Positions 60,301-64,000 of a stretch of 64,000 bases of DNA are shown one piece after another. The DNA is from Leishmania martiniquensis (Eukaryota; Euglenozoa; Kinetoplastea; Trypanosomatida; Trypanosomatidae), in the NCBI RefSeq assembly GCF_017916325.1, contig NC_090161.1:848501-912500 (forward strand), given 5' to 3'. A program made the position numbers and the translations under genes. Below the pieces are notes generated by a model that saw only the letters and a program-made list of their open reading frames with translations, was not told where the DNA came from and did not search any database. Position 1 is the stretch's first letter. Each line of letters starts with the position of its first letter.

Positions 60301-63300
60301 TTGATGCTAGGAGGCCTAAAGGGTCTCACGGGAGGTGGCGCCTCGACATCTGGTACTTCGCCGGCAGCGATGGCAGACAGCGGTCGCGGCGGCTCCCAAG
60401 TGCCGGTGTTAGCGATGGCCCCAGCAGCTTCGGCTGGTGCTGCTGCGTCTGCAACGTCATTGGCCGTATCGCTGGCCGACCCTTTCACTCAGGCGCTGTA
60501 CGAAATGCCAGTCGCAGCGCTGCGGGGGCGAGTGCGGTGCCACACGGCGCACGCGGACGCTGTCCGCGCTGTGCTGTTGGTGATTGCTCACGTTCTGCTC
60601 CAAGACCGCAGCGGCTACCTCCATGGGGATCCGCTCACGTGGCACTCACCGATCTGGTCGGACGCTGTGCGCCGCATCAGCCTCGCCAGCACCACCGTCG
60701 GGGGCACTAACAACGGTAAACAGGCACTGGAGGTCGCCTTGTTCATCCTGCGCAACGTCGCGCCTGGCCCCACGGCCTCTACCGTGCCATCAGTACAAGT
60801 GGTGGATGCGGCGGTCGACTTGTTCAGCATTCCTGGGCTCACGGTGGCTGATGTGAAAGCAGCGCTAGAAGACCGCCGGCAACTCGGCAGCACCATGTGG
60901 GTAGTTGTCGACCTTCTTACGAAGTGCTCGGCAACGTGGCGGGCACCGAGGCATGTGGCACTGGTCAGTGAGGCGGCACGGCGGCTCCTGCTGCTTGGAT
61001 GCACCGGGCTTGCCGCCAGCATCCAGAGTCACCAAGCGCAGACGTCGTCGCATCGCACCACCGGTGCTACCACCGTCGGTGGGCTAGCTGGGAACTTTTC
61101 TGCACCGGCGAGCACGTGTAGTAGCTCTGCCTACCCATCTATCTCCACCGCCAACGCTGCTGCGGGCCACTACCTCAGCGTCGTGAGCGGCTGCGGCCGT
61201 GCCACCGAGGCAAACCTCCGCCGTGGTGTGCATGCCCTCCTTGCACAGCTCTTTCGGCTGCTACGTGCTCTGCTGCACCGCGTCCAGTCGACGCAGGCCG
61301 CGCCGCATCGCTTCTTACTAGAGCCGTGGGAGTACGGCGCCTTCGCCGTCTTCACGGTGTCGCTAATGTCGACGCCGATGGATGCAGCAGACGTACAGGT
61401 GTGCGCCCCGCACTTTGCGGAGGTGGTGACGGGTTTACTGCCGTCCTTCACAAGCCTCTCTCGCACGGAGTCGCTGATGCTGACGAGCGAGACAGCCGAG
61501 CAGGAGTTCCTAGTCGAGGTAGCCAAGTACGTGCGAGGGCGAGCGCCATCAGCGTCTCTGCTGAACGGCGGTGCGGGCTGTGCTGATGGTGGTGGCAGCG
61601 CTGAGCTTGGCGAAAGAGAAACGCCGGCCTCGCGCGAGCCACGCATTCTTCGCCGCTACCACGAAACCGCGAGCGGAAACACCGTGACCTCTATCAGCTC
61701 GATGCCATCCGTTTTGGGCGATGGTGGGGGCCTTTGGGACATCCCGCAGAGCTCGGCGAGCGCGTCATGGACTCCTGGGCATGTGCGGGTGGAGCTGTGG
61801 AACGGCACAAGCAGCAGCTTCTTTATCGGGCTCGCTTCCACTGACATCCCGCTCGCCGACTGCACGCCGGAAGCGGACCTCAACGGCCTATACTTCATCG
61901 GCGACGGCACGGTGCAGTACGGCGACGTGACGCGGCATCAGCGTCGACTGCCTACCTGGCGCGCCGGCGACGTTGTGGAGCTCAACTTCGTCTTTGCGCG
62001 TGGCGGATGGGACGTTATAATGGCGCTCAACGGCTTAAGCCTCATGCGGTTGACGCTGCCGCGGAGGGACTTCCGTCTTGTGGCGACAAACGTTCGCACT
62101 GGCGAGTACGTGCCGGGCCAAGGTCACGTGCACGTGCTCTCCGTCACCCCGGTACACGGCAGAGGGGGAAAGGACAGCAGCGCCGCGCCGCGCCGCGGCG
62201 TCGGCGGAATGGGCGACCATACGCTCCCTTCAGGCTCGTCACCGGTGCCGTTAGCGTTGGCACCGGCTGACATACGCCTTTCCCCCTTTGCGCGGTTGAC
62301 CTTGTTTGCTGTGTCCATGCTGCTGGAGTTGGTTCTTCATCACCTTGTGCTGAGCAGCTCTCGCCACGCCCGCGCCGTGGGCGCCGTCGCCACCGGCCCC
62401 CCGGCAGGGCATGGAGAGGGAGTGAGTCTGGTGCAGGCCTGTACCGTTCCACTTCAGCACAGTGTGCAGCAGCTGGTGCGACTCCTGCGGGAGCTCGGCA
62501 GCGCCGACAGCGGCAGTGTGGACGCTGCCGACGATGGAGCCATGTGCCACGTGAAGCGCATAGCAGCCCGACACGTTACCAACGCAATGCTTCTCGACCT
62601 TGTGGTCACGCTGTCCATCGCGGTGCCAGCGTCGCCAGCGCTCCTCGCCGCTCACATCGATGTCCTCACAGACGTTGCTGAGTGTGCAGCCGTGGCGCGC
62701 AAGACTCGGTCAGTGGCTTTGAGTGCGCTGTACAACGCCATCTCGCAGCGCGCTTCCGCCGCCAGCTGCGACGTCGCATCCGCTTCACTGCCTTCGTTCC
62801 CGGCAACCTCAGGCGCAGCCACGGCAGCGTCCGCGTCGGTGAGTTCGAGTGCTGTACGGCGCCTGTGGGCCGCCTGCCACCAGCTCGCCTCTGTGAGACC
62901 GGGATACCAACCGCGGTTCAGCAATGCGTCGGTCCCCTCGTCGTGCGTCACAGTGTTCGCGGGTGGCCGCCGAATAGAACACAACCAGGTGGGAGCCGCC
63001 ATCGGCCCCAGTGGCGGCGGTGCTGTATCCAGCAATGTGCGCAGCATGTCTTACGCCTGCAATCCCATTGATTTGGAGGACCCGCACACGCCGGATATCG
63101 TGCGCGTGTCGGTGCGACTGCAGCGCGGCTTCCAGTGCGAGACGCTGGGGCGCTATTACTACTTTGGCCTCGCAGAGATCAACCCGCCGCCGCTGGCCAC
63201 GCCGGTCGACGGCAATGGCGAGCTCACCCTCTACCCAGGCGAACGGTCAAAGCAGCGCCGTGTGTACTACATCTCGGACTACCTGAGTGAGGTGCCTGGC

Positions 63301-64000
63301 ACGGCTGTGCAGCGGTGGGACATGGAGAGGGCCGAAAACTACCTGAACCCCGACACTGGCATTGTCTTTGGATCCGGTGATGTGATGACAGCTGTCGTGT
63401 ATGTGAAGGAGCGGTGCATCGGCTTCGAGCGCAATGGGCTGCCGCTGAACATCTTACACCGTGGCATTCCCACCTCCGTGCGGCACATGTTCCCGTTCGT
63501 GGAGCTCTACAACCGCGACAGCCGGGCCAAATGGATGTACCCGCCTGACGAAGCCGTCGTGAGCGCGCGATACACGATGCGCGCGATGCTTCTGTCTTGG
63601 ACGCCGCAGGTGCTGCCACTCGTGAAGGAGCACCTGTCTGCCACCGCCTCCGCTGCTTCTGGCACACCCGATCGGGACGTGACTCTGGGGGTACTGGGCG
63701 CGGACGGAGATGAGATGCAGATGGTCTACGTCGCTCCTCCACAGCTCGACCAGCCTGGCGGCTGTACGACGTCTGTGCGCGTGGAGCGCTTTGAGGGCGG
63801 CATGGTGGTCGTCAGCGATGAGGCGGGGTCTGTTCAGCGAGTCTGCGGGGCCGCCCTGGAGCCCGACTCCACAAAGGAGGCGTACTCGCTTCCTGCATCG
63901 GCCGTCGTGCGGGGATGCGTGCAAGCGTGCGTGCCGGAGCTTGCCGCGCTGGCTGCCGAGTGCCTTGCAGGGCTGAAGAGAGCCTCACCCACACCCGCGG
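57376..64000 (+). CDS. Giant SPRY-domain protein, 3' end outside window
   Basis: The frame from ATG 57376 stays open to the last base, so at least 2208 residues are encoded and the C-terminus is missing. It is easily overlooked because no stop lies in the window. Two SPRY (B30.2-like) domains can be seen: about residues 1468-1585 (SSFFIGLAST, LYFIGDGTVQYGD, GDVVELNFVF, WDVIMALNGLSL) and about 1905-2045 (GRYYYFGLAEI, YISDYLSE, DVMTAVVYVKERCIGFERNG). Each ends with the typical aromatic/N-G strand. The rest is alternating Ala/Ser/Thr-rich linkers and helical segments, including hydrophobic helices near residues 490-540 and 1635-1660. SPRY domains bind protein partners and occur in giant E3 ligases and in ryanodine-type channels; whether a catalytic domain such as HECT lies beyond the edge cannot be seen. 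Confidence 0.88.
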   Translation, partial: MESPSHPAAVVRHAHSRFEPTASIATCRVEEVMAMPVDQLASAAWPLLTNAERSLSMKDVYFTPPIRVSASPRATEAAFAAGIQSCVAELRENLSQMDCGEMPLSTAQLRAAALAYFVGPSPAPLEVLQASASCASAGVPGTCAHVTKDAEHHILVEGHASSSPALSLSQDVFEFAVQSLGDASEREMRDIAGGGGSLGALVNASRPHKDACAAALPLEQDSGAEARASATSTAASPTRTAAIKAGSNNHDDTCAADSLGGVATSAQGQARVGDRLSTPTKLVAITHVDKGKLTATRASRHSAVSCGNDDASDRKSYERKARRSISEHVDMQWESVIASALMPDGGESCSRSGPTSASAASSSSPSSAGASALLRQKILRTAVLLCRRAPTCAQAGHSFACLLKHSLRAVSATDAIRGADGGAASAPVLHPPSSSSPYHRQRSSLAPGQKGGPVQPVEKRETRGLVKQALSAAAAPMQTPHTSVVQQQAALWVELVLPLLHFVPLVLWSQETLLELGQVLETVTATAPAKLVALARQQYQQQLRHKRAGGGGGHGAVHQRPSLGRKGGVAVRATAAETATPAAMSGGGAEEVVNFSVRVPFEIGLPAPPLMAEALLNDLVPDSADAASRNPAPRQSGSGEASATERAAQLGCPGGGGPSTGNRYTSTPSSAPHEVPDAHDNDNLVRAAAVAEETSVANEEERGSEGESAYTDVEGEYAYDAGSAVSTTASASSQSPPSRASALNVSEGSHNDEDADDAGRAGGVGEALMWSNAEISFDALPCRRRRTQMAELCLPCATRVSVRITDAVQWDSALRGRDVLLLPLESEASSAERTPSAQAEASMSKTLAGGAEALKISTMSTAAAAAKGPQKDTRLPVSLQGVKGECGSGVLSHAGPCRVIIPSLPQDPVYMLPGEVCAQVQLTLDTRWSNEWTVALSSAQRVVAERLLAWMERRAPGSGDQYQAQQRRGRVASSLLMLGGLKGLTGGGASTSGTSPAAMADSGRGGSQVPVLAMAPAASAGAAASATSLAVSLADPFTQALYEMPVAALRGRVRCHTAHADAVRAVLLVIAHVLLQDRSGYLHGDPLTWHSPIWSDAVRRISLASTTVGGTNNGKQALEVALFILRNVAPGPTASTVPSVQVVDAAVDLFSIPGLTVADVKAALEDRRQLGSTMWVVVDLLTKCSATWRAPRHVALVSEAARRLLLLGCTGLAASIQSHQAQTSSHRTTGATTVGGLAGNFSAPASTCSSSAYPSISTANAAAGHYLSVVSGCGRATEANLRRGVHALLAQLFRLLRALLHRVQSTQAAPHRFLLEPWEYGAFAVFTVSLMSTPMDAADVQVCAPHFAEVVTGLLPSFTSLSRTESLMLTSETAEQEFLVEVAKYVRGRAPSASLLNGGAGCADGGGSAELGERETPASREPRILRRYHETASGNTVTSISSMPSVLGDGGGLWDIPQSSASASWTPGHVRVELWNGTSSSFFIGLASTDIPLADCTPEADLNGLYFIGDGTVQYGDVTRHQRRLPTWRAGDVVELNFVFARGGWDVIMALNGLSLMRLTLPRRDFRLVATNVRTGEYVPGQGHVHVLSVTPVHGRGGKDSSAAPRRGVGGMGDHTLPSGSSPVPLALAPADIRLSPFARLTLFAVSMLLELVLHHLVLSSSRHARAVGAVATGPPAGHGEGVSLVQACTVPLQHSVQQLVRLLRELGSADSGSVDAADDGAMCHVKRIAARHVTNAMLLDLVVTLSIAVPASPALLAAHIDVLTDVAECAAVARKTRSVALSALYNAISQRASAASCDVASASLPSFPATSGAATAASASVSSSAVRRLWAACHQLASVRPGYQPRFSNASVPSSCVTVFAGGRRIEHNQVGAAIGPSGGGAVSSNVRSMSYACNPIDLEDPHTPDIVRVSVRLQRGFQCETLGRYYYFGLAEINPPPLATPVDGNGELTLYPGERSKQRRVYYISDYLSEVPGTAVQRWDMERAENYLNPDTGIVFGSGDVMTAVVYVKERCIGFERNGLPLNILHRGIPTSVRHMFPFVELYNRDSRAKWMYPPDEAVVSARYTMRAMLLSWTPQVLPLVKEHLSATASAASGTPDRDVTLGVLGADGDEMQMVYVAPPQLDQPGGCTTSVRVERFEGGMVVVSDEAGSVQRVCGAALEPDSTKEAYSLPASAVVRGCVQACVPELAALAAECLAGLKRASPTPA

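Noticed and set aside
59529..60488. Minus-strand open frame of about 319 codons inside the giant SPRY gene
   Set aside because: Antisense to a continuous plus-strand frame with SPRY domains; no protein-like features.
1..64000. tRNA genes, rRNA, CRISPR arrays and intact mobile elements
   Set aside because: No cloverleaf with a GGTTCGA-type box, no repeat-spacer array and no transposase or reverse transcriptase frame could be found by eye.

Overview
This window looks like a nuclear chromosome segment of a trypanosomatid, most likely Leishmania or a close Leishmaniinae relative. All protein genes that can be supported lie on the plus strand, none shows an intron, and coding GC is high (one hand-counted 60-base sample is 70%). 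Genes are separated by 0.3-2.2 kb spacers full of pyrimidine tracts, CA/GT microsatellites and short TA runs. This is the layout of a polycistronic unit matured by spliced-leader trans-splicing. Proteins carry long low-complexity inserts rich in Ala, Ser, Gln and Pro. No promoter, operon or ribosome-binding site of bacterial type is expected or seen. Starts were set to the first in-frame ATG, preferably just after a pyrimidine tract and AG.

Left part (1-28.2 kb): the 3' portion of an AT-hook-like protein gene; an ARFRP1/Arl3p-type GTPase; a small two-span membrane protein; Yip1; an Orc1/Cdc6-like AAA+ protein with a huge insert; ribosomal protein eL38; a nucleotide-sugar 4,6-dehydratase; a kynureninase homologue whose PLP lysine position is threonine; an 813-residue protein with a PGPGHY tail; a Sec1/Munc18 protein; and a probable mitoribosomal mS34.

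Middle part (29.3-34.8 kb) is the oddest stretch. A broken zinc alcohol dehydrogenase remnant is followed by about 450 bases of extremely GC-rich, hairpin-studded DNA. Composition then drops abruptly to about 50% GC through an omega-amidase (NIT2) gene, a pseudo-alpha/beta-hydrolase gene and the 5' third of a 1240-residue coiled-coil gene, whose 3' part returns to the usual GC.

Right part (37-64 kb): two short conserved-looking hypotheticals, a WD40 protein, two near-identical ribosomal protein uL29 (L35) genes, an 863-residue hypothetical with a cysteine cluster, SLY1 (a second Sec1/Munc18-family gene), and a giant SPRY-domain protein gene open at the right edge.

Several genes serve secretory traffic (ARFRP1, Yip1, Sec1/Munc18, SLY1), two or three serve cytosolic translation and at least one probably serves the mitoribosome. 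Gene order in trypanosomatid units usually carries little functional meaning, so this grouping may be chance.
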